Assembly: GCA_030743445.1 (NCBI GenBank)
Contig: JASLSL010000096.1
Span: 1 to 25,780, forward strand
Reading direction: 5' to 3'
Length of the DNA stretch: 25,780 nt
Origin: Alphaproteobacteria bacterium
Lineage (GTDB): Bacteria > Pseudomonadota > Alphaproteobacteria > UBA8366
Below the pieces are notes generated by a model that was not told the DNA's origin, did no database searches, and worked only from the letters and a program-made list of their open reading frames with translations. Of the stretch, positions 6,636 through 14,483 are shown piece after piece. Positions within the stretch are counted from its first letter, which is position 1. The number at the start of each line of letters is the position of its first letter. Position numbers and translations under genes: made by a program.

Positions 6636-8333
6636 TCAATCCCGCCCCATCGGACCCTTTCCGCTCTCGCGTATCTCGGTCAGCGTGGCCCGCGCCGAGG
6701 AATATTCGACGTCGAGGACGAGCTCGATCAGCGCCGCCCGGCCGCTCGCCCTGGCGCGCTCCAGGGCGGGGAGGAAGTCCCCGGTGCGCTCGACCTTTTC
6801 CCCAAAGGCGCCGTAGGCCCCGGCAAGTGCCGCGAAATCCGGGTTCGTCAGGTCGGTGGCGCTGATCCGGCCCGGATAGCGCGCCTCCTGATTGACCCGG
6901 ATGGTGCCGTAGATGTCGTTGTTGAACACCAGCACGATCGGCCTCGAGCCCAATTGCAGCGCCGTCGCCAGTTCCTGGCCGGTCTGCAGCATGCTGCCGT
7001 CGCCGAGGCAGCAAATGACGGTACGGTCCGGGTACTTGACCCCGGCGGCGACCGCGGCCGGCATCGACGAGCCCATCGAGCCGAGATTGGTCGAAAGCAT
7101 GCGCATCGGCCGCTTGAAGCGGAGGAAGCGCAGCGGCCAGCTCGAATAGGTGCCGGCGTCAACGGTGACGATCGCGTCCTCGGGCAGCCAGTCGGCGAGC
7201 TGCTGCATGGCGATGCCGGGATCGAAAGCAGCCTCGCAGGGCGGCGCCTCCAGGATCGCCGCGTAGGCCGCGTGCGCCGCCTCGACCCAATCGCGCCGCG
7301 CCGACCAGTCGACCGGCTCCAGCGCCGCCGCGGCGGCGGCGAACTCGGCAATGCCGGCCTGGACGCCGAGGGCGGGCATGAAGAGCCGGCCGAGCTCGGC
7401 CGACTCGGCGTGGACATGGACCAGCTCCTGACCGTCGCCCAAGCGCTGCAGCAGGGTGAAGTCCTGGGTGATGATGGTGTTAAGCCGCGTGCCGGTGGCA
7501 ACGATCAAATCCGCCTCGTCGACCCGCGCCGGCAGGTCCCGCGGGTTGGTGCCGTAGCCGAGGTCGCCGGCATAGCTCGGGCTGGTCATGTCGAAGCAGT
7601 CGTGGCGCCGGAAGCCGATCGCCGCGGGGATGCCGTTGGCCTCGGCGAAGCGAACGATATCGGCGACCGCGGCATCGCTCCATGTCCCGCCGCCGACCAG
7701 CAGGAACGGCCGCTCGGCACGCGCCAGACGTTCGCGTAGCTCGGCCATCTTTCCGGGCGAGGGCTCGGGCTGCACCGGGCTGGCCACCGGCGCGTCGGCG
7801 ATCGCGATCTCCTCGTCCAGCATGTCCTCGGGCATCGCCAGCACTACCGGCCCCGGCCGGCCCGACTGGGAGAGCTGGAAGGCGCGGCCGACGAATTCCG
7901 GCAGCCGGTCGGCGCTCGGGATCTCGGCGACCCATTTGCTCAGCTCCGAGAACATGTGCCGGTACTCGATCTCCTGGAACGATTCGCGCTGGGTCTCGTA
8001 GCCGCAGACATGGCCGATCAGCAGCACCATCGGCGTCGAATCGTGCTTCGCCGCATGGAGCCCGATCGAAGCGTTGCAGGCGCCCGGCCCGCGGGTCACC
8101 AGGCAAACCGCGGGCTTGCCGGTGAGCTTGCCGTAGGCCTCGGCCATGTAGGCGGCGCCGGCCTCGTGCCGGCAGGTAATGAGCTTGATCTCGGGCGTGT
8201 CGATCAGATGGTCGAGGATCCCGAGGAAGCTCTCGCCCGGGACCGTGAACACCGCCTCGCAGCCGTGCCGCCGCAAGGCGTCAACCACGATCTCGCCGCC
8301 ATGGCGGACGGGCATGTTGTTGGCTCTCGGCAT
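6636..8333 (-). CDS. Thiamine diphosphate-dependent enzyme, acetolactate synthase-like
   Basis: A 565-residue cytoplasmic enzyme with the three-domain plan of the acetolactate synthase/benzoylformate decarboxylase superfamily. The N-terminal PYR domain holds the cofactor-activating glutamate E57 (CRHEAGAAYMAEAYGKLTG) and the TRGPGACN loop. A central Rossmann-like domain follows (about 190-330). The C-terminal PP domain has the ThDP/Mg motif GDGS (G444-D445-G446) with 24 residues to NN. The exact reaction is not clear: it lacks an obvious neighbouring small regulatory ilvN-type gene, so branched-chain synthesis is not implied. Its operon partner is a GST. ATG 8333 is used; an ATG at 8315 (MPVRHGGEIV) is an equally plausible start. 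It diverges from a thioesterase gene. Confidence 0.9.
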   Translation of the reverse strand: MPRANNMPVRHGGEIVVDALRRHGCEAVFTVPGESFLGILDHLIDTPEIKLITCRHEAGAAYMAEAYGKLTGKPAVCLVTRGPGACNASIGLHAAKHDSTPMVLLIGHVCGYETQRESFQEIEYRHMFSELSKWVAEIPSADRLPEFVGRAFQLSQSGRPGPVVLAMPEDMLDEEIAIADAPVASPVQPEPSPGKMAELRERLARAERPFLLVGGGTWSDAAVADIVRFAEANGIPAAIGFRRHDCFDMTSPSYAGDLGYGTNPRDLPARVDEADLIVATGTRLNTIITQDFTLLQRLGDGQELVHVHAESAELGRLFMPALGVQAGIAEFAAAAAALEPVDWSARRDWVEAAHAAYAAILEAPPCEAAFDPGIAMQQLADWLPEDAIVTVDAGTYSSWPLRFLRFKRPMRMLSTNLGSMGSSMPAAVAAGVKYPDRTVICCLGDGSMLQTGQELATALQLGSRPIVLVFNNDIYGTIRVNQEARYPGRISATDLTNPDFAALAGAYGAFGEKVERTGDFLPALERARASGRAALIELVLDVEYSSARATLTEIRESGKGPMGRD

Positions 8334-8352
8334 AGGGCGGACTTAAGGCCCC

Positions 8353-8390
8353 GCCGCGCGCCTGTCAATCGCTGGACAGGCCCTCGCGCG
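8353..8390. promoter_or_regulatory. Inverted repeat in the divergent promoter region, possible operator
   Basis: CCTGTC (8361-8366) and GACAGG (8375-8380) form a 6-bp inverted repeat with an 8-base centre, flanked by CGCGCG tracts that extend the symmetry imperfectly. It lies in the 75-base gap between the divergent ThDP enzyme and thioesterase genes. The symmetry is seen; operator function is a guess. Confidence 0.22.
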
Positions 8391-8408
8391 GTGCCGCAGA
8401 GTACCGCC

Positions 8409-8807
8409 ATGACCGAAGAACCGAGCATGGGCATCCTGTCGCGTCACATCGGCCAGCAGGTCGAGGCGTGGGGGGACGGCCACTGCCGGCTCGCGATCGA
8501 CATCGACGAGCGCCACGCCAACCGCGACGGGGCGGTCGACGGCGGGGTGATCGCGATCCTGATCGATTCAGCCGCCGCCTATGCCGGGACCTATCCGGCG
8601 GACGACGGCCGGGCCGGCCACTGCGCCACCATCGCGATGAACATCAACTTCATCGCCCAGCCCCAGGGCAAGCGCCTCTTGGCCGACGGCAAGGTGCGCG
8701 GCGGCGGGCGGCGCATCTTCTTCGCCCGGACCGAGATCACCGACGAGCTCGGCAACCTGGTGGCCTATGGCGACTGCACCTTCCGGTATTTCCCGCCCGC
8801 CGATTGA
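8409..8807 (+). CDS. PaaI-like hotdog-fold thioesterase
   Basis: A 132-residue single hotdog domain of the PaaI-type acyl-CoA thioesterase group. Seen: DERHANRDGAVDGGVIAILIDSAAAYAG, matching the family pattern HxNxxGxxHGGxxxxLxDxA, and the later strands ATIAMNINFIAQPQGKRLLADGKVRGGGRRIFFARTEI. The usual HGG is DGG here (about residue 45), while the following LxD aspartate is kept, so activity or substrate may differ from typical members. The start is the ATG at 8409; there is no strong ribosome-binding site. The next gene, hspQ, follows 20 bases later. The substrate is not predictable from this context. Confidence 0.85.
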   Translation: MTEEPSMGILSRHIGQQVEAWGDGHCRLAIDIDERHANRDGAVDGGVIAILIDSAAAYAGTYPADDGRAGHCATIAMNINFIAQPQGKRLLADGKVRGGGRRIFFARTEITDELGNLVAYGDCTFRYFPPAD

Positions 8808-8827
8808 GCGGATAGACTGAGGCCCTG

Positions 8828-9154
8828 ATGAGCGAGCCCACCACCCATACCGCCAAGTTCCAGGTCGGCCAGGTGATCCGCCACCTGCGGTTCGACTATC
8901 GCGGGGTCGTCGCCGATGTCGACCCGACGTACCAGGGCTCGGAGGAATGGTACGACGTGATGGCGCGCTCGCGCCCGCCGCGGGACAAGCCCTGGTACCA
9001 CGTGCTGGTCCACGGGGCCGAGCACACGACCTACGTCGCCGAGCGCCACCTGGCGCCGGACGAAAGCGGCGAGGCGATCCAGCACCCGCTGGTCGACGAC
9101 GTTTTCGCCGGCTTCGAGGACGGCCGGTATTTGGCAAGACAGCGGGCGAATTAG
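8828..9154 (+). CDS. hspQ: HspQ/YccV-family heat shock protein
   Basis: A 108-residue protein matching the HspQ (hemimethylated DNA-binding YccV) family over nearly its full length: FQVGQVIRHLRFDYRGVVADVD, the tryptophan-rich centre EEWYDVMARSRPPRDKPWYH, and VLVHGAEHTTYVAERHL near the C-terminus. In E. coli HspQ promotes DnaA degradation and acts as a Lon adaptor and substrate; the same role here is inferred from the family. It is the second gene of a probable transcript with the thioesterase. A dispersed palindromic repeat follows it. Confidence 0.92.
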   Translation: MSEPTTHTAKFQVGQVIRHLRFDYRGVVADVDPTYQGSEEWYDVMARSRPPRDKPWYHVLVHGAEHTTYVAERHLAPDESGEAIQHPLVDDVFAGFEDGRYLARQRAN

Positions 9155-9188
9155 GCGGAGCCCCGCCTACAGCCTTCGCCCACACCTC

Positions 9189-9306
9189 GTCATTCCGGAC
9201 GGTGCGTCAGCGCCGATCCGGAATCCACGCCTGAGCGCTCCTGTCCCCGCACCGACAACGCGGGTTGGACCGCTCAGGCATGGATTCCCGCTTTCGCGGG
9301 AATGAC
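9189..9306. repeat. GTCATTCC...GGAATGAC dispersed palindromic repeat, copy 2
   Basis: The element has the same ends as the copy at 4570-4684 and an identical 37-base right part (9272-9308), including the CCCGC-TTTC-GCGGG hairpin. GCCTGAGCG (9228 region) pairs with CGCTCAGGC (9271-9279), so most of the element can fold into one long stem. It lies between hspQ and the GFA gene and may end hspQ transcription. Confidence 0.8.
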
Positions 9307-9380
9307 GAATTGCTGTATTGCTGTGGGGCGTGGTGCGGATCGCGCGCCAGCCCGCCAGCGGGCCAACCAGGGAGACCGTC

Positions 9381-9806
9381 ATGGCCGAAGGGAAAGCATC
9401 CGGACGTTGCCTCTGCGGGGGTGTGAGCTATACCGTCGACGGGCCGTTGCGCGACGTCATCGTCTGCCACTGCAACGAGTGCCGGCGAAGCTCGGGCGGC
9501 CAGTGGCACGCCAGTGCGGCCTGGCGCGACACGGTCGAGATCGAGGACGCCGGGGGCAAGCTTGCCTGGTACCAGTCGGGCCCGAAAAGCCGCCGCGGGT
9601 TCTGCCGCGAGTGCGGCGCCAGCCTGTTTTTCGATCACGACGAGCGCGACTACCTGGTGGTCAACGCGGGCAACCTGGAAAAGCCCACGGGCCTCAAGCT
9701 CGCGCGCCACATCTTCACGTCGGAGGCCGGCGACTATTACGATGTCCCGGACGACGCCGAGCATTTCGAGGCCTATCCCGACATCCTGCCGATGCCCGAG
9801 AAATAA
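9381..9806 (+). CDS. GFA-family (CENP-V-like) zinc protein
   Basis: A 141-residue protein of the glutathione-dependent formaldehyde-activating enzyme (GFA) fold. The zinc-binding cysteine pattern is complete: RCLCGGV near residue 10, CHCNECRRSSG near 31-41, and FCRECGASLFF near 75. Function within this very large family is generally unproven, and formaldehyde activation should not be assumed. The ATG at 9381 is preceded by GGGAG seven bases upstream, which decides it over an in-frame start at 9318 lying directly behind the repeat. pyrE begins 17 bases downstream, so the two are probably co-transcribed. Confidence 0.9.
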   Translation: MAEGKASGRCLCGGVSYTVDGPLRDVIVCHCNECRRSSGGQWHASAAWRDTVEIEDAGGKLAWYQSGPKSRRGFCRECGASLFFDHDERDYLVVNAGNLEKPTGLKLARHIFTSEAGDYYDVPDDAEHFEAYPDILPMPEK

Positions 9807-9823
9807 GGAGAAAGACGTCGCCC

Positions 9824-10480
9824 ATGGCCGAAGACGACACCGCCCGCGCCACCGCCCGCATCCTGATCGAGACGGAGTCCGTGCTGTTCCGGCCCGACGA
9901 CCCGTTCACCTTCACCAGCGGCAAGAAGAGTCCGGTCTATGTCGACTGCCGGCGGTTGATCTCGTTCCCCGAGGCCCGGCGCGAGCTGATGGTGATGATG
10001 GCCGACCTGGTGCGCAACGCCATCGGCCTGGACCAGGTCGACGTGATCGCCGGCGGCGAGACCGCGGGCATCCCGTTCGCCGCCTGGGTCGCGGCCCGGC
10101 TCGACCTGCCGATGGTCTATATTCGCAAAGAGGCCAAGGGCTTCGGTCGCAACGCCCGGATCGAGGGCGTCCTGGAGGACGGCCAGCGGGTGCTGCTGGT
10201 CGAGGATCTAGCGACCGACGGCGGCAGCAAGCTCTCCTTCGTCGAGGGCATGCGCGAGGCCGGCGCCTTATGCGCCCACACGGTGGTGATCTTCCACTAC
10301 GGCATCTTCCCCGACGGCATCAAGGCGCTGGCGGCGGCGGGGGTCACGCTCCACGGGCTCGCCAACTGGTGGGACGTGGTCGCCTGCGCCGAGGAGGAGG
10401 ACTATTTCGACAAGACGGCGCTTGCCAAGGTGCGCCAGTTCCTCGACGCCCCCGACGATTGGCAGGCCGAGCACGCCTAG
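9824..10480 (+). CDS. pyrE: Orotate phosphoribosyltransferase
   Basis: A 218-residue enzyme that joins orotate to PRPP to give orotidine 5'-monophosphate in pyrimidine synthesis. Seen: TFTSGKKSPVYVDCRRLISFPEARREL, the GGETAGIPFAAWVA loop, YIRKEAKGFGRNARIEG with the catalytic-loop lysines, and the PRPP-binding stretch VLLVEDLATDGGS (residues 123-135). Length matches the family. An AAGGAG motif stands just downstream of the GFA stop, 13 bases before the ATG. The stop codon TAG is followed at once by a palindromic repeat. Confidence 0.93.
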   Translation: MAEDDTARATARILIETESVLFRPDDPFTFTSGKKSPVYVDCRRLISFPEARRELMVMMADLVRNAIGLDQVDVIAGGETAGIPFAAWVAARLDLPMVYIRKEAKGFGRNARIEGVLEDGQRVLLVEDLATDGGSKLSFVEGMREAGALCAHTVVIFHYGIFPDGIKALAAAGVTLHGLANWWDVVACAEEEDYFDKTALAKVRQFLDAPDDWQAEHA

Positions 10481-10594
10481 TTAATTCGGAGTTAATTCGG
10501 GGACACCCCTATAATTCGGGGACACCCCACTAAATGCAGAATTAAAAGCAAAGTTGCAATTAGTGGGGTGTCCCCGAATTTGTCCCTGAATTAA
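10481..10594. repeat. CGGGGACAC-core palindromic repeat filling the pyrE/DUF2182 gap
   Basis: A perfect 21-bp inverted repeat (10513-10533 and 10560-10580, core ATTCGGGGACACCCCACTA) encloses 26 AT-rich bases. An outer imperfect pair TTAATTCGGGGACA (10492) / TGTCCCTGAATTAA (10581-10594) and an extra TTAATTCGG at 10481 give three tandem left ends. The element starts the base after the pyrE stop, and its right end TTAA supplies the TAA stop of the convergent DUF2182 gene. It can form a strong hairpin and may serve as a two-way terminator. The core recalls REP sequences associated with RAYT transposases; that link is from memory and unproven here. Confidence 0.82.
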
Positions 10595-11382
10595 ACCACC
10601 AGCAGGTAGGCCCCGACCCCGAGCATCGCCACACCGCTGGCCCGCGCCACCGCCTCGCCCCAGACCTTCTCGGCCAGCACGAACAGCGCGATCGCCGCGA
10701 TCCAGACCAGGTTCATGACCCCGCCGGCGAACAGCAGCCCCATCAGCACCCAGCAGCAGCCAATGCAATAGAGCCCGTGGATCAGCCCCATGCGCAGCGC
10801 CCCCAACCGCCCCTGGCGCCAGTGCTGGACGATGAAATGCAGCGGCGAGCGGCAATGGCGCAGGCAGGCGTGCTTCAAGGCGGACCACTGGTAGAGCCCG
10901 GCGGCGGCGAACAGCAGCCCGGCGAAGGTCTTGCTCGACGACGCCATCATCGGCGTCAGCAGGGCGGCCTCGTGCAGCGCCCATTGCAGCGCCGTCGCCC
11001 CGAGGCTGAACCCGGTCTAGGCGATCACGTAGCCGAGGCCGAAGATCGCGGTCGACGACGCCGGCTCGCCAGCCGCGCGCTGGCGCCGCTCGATGGTGGC
11101 GAACAGCAGGATCATCGGCGCTGCCCCCGGCAGCATCATGCCGGCCATCATCACCGCCCACATCACCAGCATCATGGCCGCTTCCGCCGGGGTCCAAGGC
11201 TTGGCGGCGGCGAGGGACATGCCCTCGATGCCGGCGGCGATGTAAACCAGATAGACCCAGGCGACGGCGACCACCGCGCCGAGCCCTAGGACCGGCAGCA
11301 GGCGCTGGTTGGAAAGCGTCAGAACCCGCCCCAGCACGGCGCCCTCACGGGCCCTGCCAGGAGAAATCGGAAAACAGCGCAT
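10591..11382 (-). pseudogene. DUF2182 integral membrane protein gene interrupted by an in-frame TAG
   Basis: DUF2182 proteins are multi-pass membrane proteins, often encoded beside DUF1326 proteins and annotated as predicted metal-binding. The N-terminal half (11382-11017) has a first membrane helix and the family hallmark MLVMWAVMMAGMMLPGAAPM; the C-terminal half (to 10591) has TPMMASSSKTFAGLLF, LKHACLRHCRSP, HGLYCIGCCWVLMGLLF and VMNLVWIAA. The two halves are in the same frame and separated only by TAG at 11019-11017 (codon 122), where the family normally has tryptophan (YxxxWTGFS); TGG to TAG is one base. Everything else is intact. The start is uncertain: ATG 11382 overlaps the DUF1326 end by 38 bases, and GTG 11337 lies just after that stop. 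Confidence 0.85.
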
Positions 11383-11959
11383 GCTTCTCCCAGGTCTCCC
11401 AGTCGAAATCGCCGTCGCTCATGCGCGACGAGCCGTTGGCGAGGAACTGGGTCTGGGCGTGGATGACGTTGAAGAGATTGTCGAGCGTGGCGGCCTGGCC
11501 GTGCTTCTTGCTCTCCATACTATGGACGGTCGAATCGAGCACGCCTTCGATGCGCAACCGCTTTTCGTCACCGCGGTCGTTGTAGTGGATCGGCGCCACC
11601 GCGGTCTCCAATCGCTCGAGAACGAACTTGGCGAGGATCTTCCACGGGCCCCCGACCTCGCCGGTGAGGATCTTCTCCAGCGCCTCGCGTTCGGCCTCGG
11701 CGGCGCCCGAATCGAAATAGAGCTTCACGGTCCAGCCGCCGCTGTGCATCTGCGGCGGCGACGAGTAGAACACGACCGCGGTCTGCGCGCCGAGTTCGAG
11801 CGGCCCGAACCGGCCCTTGTCGACCTGCACGCCCCAGTAGCCGAGGCACGGGTCCTCGTCGCAATTCTGCTTGAACGAGACGTGGGCCGGACAGAGAAGC
11901 TGGCAGTTGCAGTTCTCGAACAGCGTCCCCGTCACCCACCACGGATCGACGTCGGCCAT
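11345..11959 (-). CDS. DUF1326 family protein
   Basis: A 204-residue protein of the DUF1326 family. Seen: an N-terminal cysteine cluster CNCQLLCPAHVSF...CDEDPCLGYWG (about residues 17-40), then GRFGPLELGAQTAVVFYSSPPQMHSGGWTVKLYFD, and a C-terminal AATLDNLFN...FDWETWEKHALFSDFSWQGP. The cysteines suggest metal or redox chemistry but no function is established. There is no signal peptide. ATG 11959 is chosen because GAGGGG lies five bases upstream; an in-frame start at 12001 lacks this. It is directly upstream of, and probably co-transcribed with, the broken DUF2182 gene; such pairing is common. Confidence 0.88.
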   Translation of the reverse strand: MADVDPWWVTGTLFENCNCQLLCPAHVSFKQNCDEDPCLGYWGVQVDKGRFGPLELGAQTAVVFYSSPPQMHSGGWTVKLYFDSGAAEAEREALEKILTGEVGGPWKILAKFVLERLETAVAPIHYNDRGDEKRLRIEGVLDSTVHSMESKKHGQAATLDNLFNVIHAQTQFLANGSSRMSDGDFDWETWEKHALFSDFSWQGP

Positions 11960-12071
11960 AATTCCCCTCGCCCCCGTTTCGACCGGCCCCGAGGCTAGCA
12001 CATTGAGCGCCGCCGCGAAATCCGGCTACCCTGCCCTCAAACCACCGCGACAGCATAAGGGAGCAAAACCC

Positions 12072-13412
12072 GTGGCCAGCCACATCATCGATTCCGAATT
12101 GTTCGGCGCGGCCTTCGCGCCACAGGATATCGCCGAGATCTTCACCGACCAAAGCCGCGTCCAGAAGTGGTTCGACATCGAGGCCGCGCTCGCCGAGGCG
12201 CAGGCCGAGCTCGGCATCATCCCCGCGGCGGCGGCGAAGGAAATCCGCGCCAAGGCCAAGGCGGAGCTGGTCGATTTCGCCGAGATCGCCGCCGGCATCG
12301 CCCACACCGGCCATCTGATCGTTCCCGCACTTCGCGCGCTCGAGGAAATCTGCGAGGGCGACGCCGGCGAGTACATCCACTACGGCGCCACGACCCAGGA
12401 CATCATGGATACGGCCATGGTCCTGCAGGTCAAAGAGGCCTGGGCGATCATGATCGGCGACCTCGCGGCGATCCGCACGGCGCTCGCGGCCCAGGCCAAG
12501 CAGCACCGCGGCACGGTGATGGTCGGCCGGACCCACGGCCAGCACGCCCTGCCGATCACCTATGGCTACAAGTTGGCGGTCTGGGTCGACGAGATCGATC
12601 GCCACCTGGAGCGCGCGGCCGAAGCCGAGAAGCGCATCTTCACCGGCAACGTCACCGGCGCGGTCGGCACGATGGCCTCGTTCGGCGAGCAGGGCATCGA
12701 GATGCAGCGCCTGACACTCGAGAAGCTCGGCCTCGCCGCGCCCAATATCTGCTGGCATTCGGCGCGCGACCGGGTCGTCGAGATCGCCTTCCTCCTGACC
12801 CAGTTCGCCGGCACCATGGGCAAGATCGCGCGCGAGGTCTTCGCCCTGCAGAAGACCGAGGTCGGCGAGCTGCGCGAGCCCTTCCACATGGGCAAGGTCG
12901 GCAGCTCGACCATGCCGCACAAGCAGAACCCGTCGGTCTCGGAGTTGTCGATCGCGCTGGCCCGGCTGGTGCGCGGGATGATGCTGCCGCTGACCGATGC
13001 GCTGTTCCACGAGGACGAGCGCGACGCCGGGCTGCTACGCATCGAATTGGCGGCGGTGCCCGAGCTGGTGATCTACACCGGTGCGATCCTCGATCGCATG
13101 CGCTTCGTCGTCGAAGGCATGGAGGCGCGGCCGGAACGCATGGCGGCCAACGCCGACCTGCTGGGCGGGCTGTTGCTGTCGGAGCGGGTGATGCTGGCGC
13201 TCGGCGAGGCGATCGGCAAGCAGACCGCCCACGAGGTGGTCTACGAGGTGGCGATGAAGTCGCAGGAGGAAGGCGTGCCTTTCCGCGCGGCGCTGGGGGC
13301 CGACGAGCGTGTTTCGGCCCATCTCGACGCGGCGGCGATCGAGGAACTGCTCGACCCGGCGGGCTATATCGGCTTGGCGCCCGAGATCGTCGACGGCGTG
13401 GTCGCCAAGTAA
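12072..13412 (+). CDS. Lyase of the fumarase/adenylosuccinate lyase superfamily (PurB- or PcaB-like)
   Basis: A 446-residue enzyme. The superfamily signature GSSTMPHKQNP (residues 277-287) carries the catalytic serine loop; TTQDIMDTA and GRTHGQHALPITYG are the other two conserved active-site regions. Members release fumarate from adenylosuccinate or argininosuccinate, or cycloisomerise carboxymuconate; the sequence does not let me choose safely, and a housekeeping PurB call is not certain because no pur genes are nearby. The start is GTG at 12072 with AAGGGAG eight bases upstream; the longer frame from 11871 runs antisense into DUF1326. It precedes an amidohydrolase by 41 bases, suggesting a two-gene catabolic operon. 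Confidence 0.85.
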   Translation: MASHIIDSELFGAAFAPQDIAEIFTDQSRVQKWFDIEAALAEAQAELGIIPAAAAKEIRAKAKAELVDFAEIAAGIAHTGHLIVPALRALEEICEGDAGEYIHYGATTQDIMDTAMVLQVKEAWAIMIGDLAAIRTALAAQAKQHRGTVMVGRTHGQHALPITYGYKLAVWVDEIDRHLERAAEAEKRIFTGNVTGAVGTMASFGEQGIEMQRLTLEKLGLAAPNICWHSARDRVVEIAFLLTQFAGTMGKIAREVFALQKTEVGELREPFHMGKVGSSTMPHKQNPSVSELSIALARLVRGMMLPLTDALFHEDERDAGLLRIELAAVPELVIYTGAILDRMRFVVEGMEARPERMAANADLLGGLLLSERVMLALGEAIGKQTAHEVVYEVAMKSQEEGVPFRAALGADERVSAHLDAAAIEELLDPAGYIGLAPEIVDGVVAK

Positions 13413-13453
13413 CCAGGTGCTATAACGGCGCCCGGCAGAAATAAGGATCGAAA

Positions 13454-14467
13454 ATGACAACCCACAACGACTGGCTCGCCCTCTCGCAGGAGGAAACGCT
13501 CGAACCCGAGCTGCCGATCTGCGACCCGCACCACCACCTTTGGGAGTTCCGCAAGGACCGGCCGGTGGATTGCTACCTTTTGGGCGACATCCTGGAGGAC
13601 CTCGATAGCGGCCACAACGTGACCTCCACGGTCTTCATCGAATGCGGCGCCATGTACAAGACCGACGGCGCGCAAGAGATGCGGGTGATCGGCGAGACCG
13701 AGTTCGTCAACGGCATCGCGGCGATGAGCGCCTCGGGCCTCTACGGTCCGGCCCGGGTCGCGGCGGGCATCGTCGGCAACGCCAACCTGTCCTACGGGGA
13801 CGCGATCGCGCCCGTGCTGGAGGCGCACATCAATGCCGGTGGCGGCCGGTTCCGCGGTATTCGCCACAGCGTCACCTGGGACGCCGACGAATTGATCCCC
13901 CGGTCACGCAACAATTCACCGCAGCACCTGTATCTCGACGACACGTTCCGCCAGGGCTTCGCGCAGCTGGCAAAGCTCGAGCTCAGCTTCGAAGGCTGGT
14001 GCTACCACCCGCAGATCCCTGAACTGACCGACCTCGCGCGCGCCTTTCCCGAGACCACGATCATCCTCGACCACTTCGGCGGTCCGCTCGGCGTCGGTCC
14101 CTATGCCGGCAAGCGCGAGGCGTATTTCGAGCAATGGCGCGCGGATATTTCGGATTTGGCGTCGTGCGGCAACGTGGCGGCCAAGCTCGGCGGGATCAAC
14201 ATGGAGGTCAACGGGTTCGGCTGGCACGAACGGGCGCGCCCGCCGACCAGCCAAGAGCTGCTCGACGCGACCCGGCCCTATTACGAGCACACGATCGAGG
14301 CGTTCGGGGTCGAGCGCTGCATGTTCGAATCGAACTTCCCGGTCGACAAGGTGACCTGCAGCTACAACGTGCTGTGGAATTCCTTCAAGCGCCTCGCCGC
14401 CGACTACTCGGCCGACGAGAAGGCCAAGCTGTTCCACGACACCGCGACCCGGGTCTATCGCCTCTAA
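13454..14467 (+). CDS. Amidohydrolase-family (TIM-barrel) metal-dependent hydrolase
   Basis: A 337-residue enzyme of the amidohydrolase_2 group (COG3618-like lactonases/hydrolases). Seen: the metal-binding DPHHHLW motif (residues 24-30) after a short N-terminal arm, FRGIRHSVTWD, the strand-end TTIILDHFGGPLG, and the C-terminal ERCMFESNFPVDK, which occupies the position of the usual aspartate/serine motif. The substrate is unknown; related enzymes open lactones or split carboxylated rings. AAGGA precedes the ATG. It follows the lyase closely, and the pair could act on the same catabolic intermediate (inference). Confidence 0.88.
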   Translation: MTTHNDWLALSQEETLEPELPICDPHHHLWEFRKDRPVDCYLLGDILEDLDSGHNVTSTVFIECGAMYKTDGAQEMRVIGETEFVNGIAAMSASGLYGPARVAAGIVGNANLSYGDAIAPVLEAHINAGGGRFRGIRHSVTWDADELIPRSRNNSPQHLYLDDTFRQGFAQLAKLELSFEGWCYHPQIPELTDLARAFPETTIILDHFGGPLGVGPYAGKREAYFEQWRADISDLASCGNVAAKLGGINMEVNGFGWHERARPPTSQELLDATRPYYEHTIEAFGVERCMFESNFPVDKVTCSYNVLWNSFKRLAADYSADEKAKLFHDTATRVYRL

Positions 14468-14483
14468 TCTTTCCCGATCCGCC

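Noticed and set aside
9302..9823. Long upstream extension of the pyrE frame to 9302
   Set aside because: The extension is the GFA gene in a different frame; the family start and an upstream AAGGAG fit the ATG at 9824.
11568..13010. 480-codon minus-strand frame opposite the lyase gene
   Set aside because: Shadow frame; the plus strand has the GSSTMPHKQNP signature and a good ribosome-binding site.
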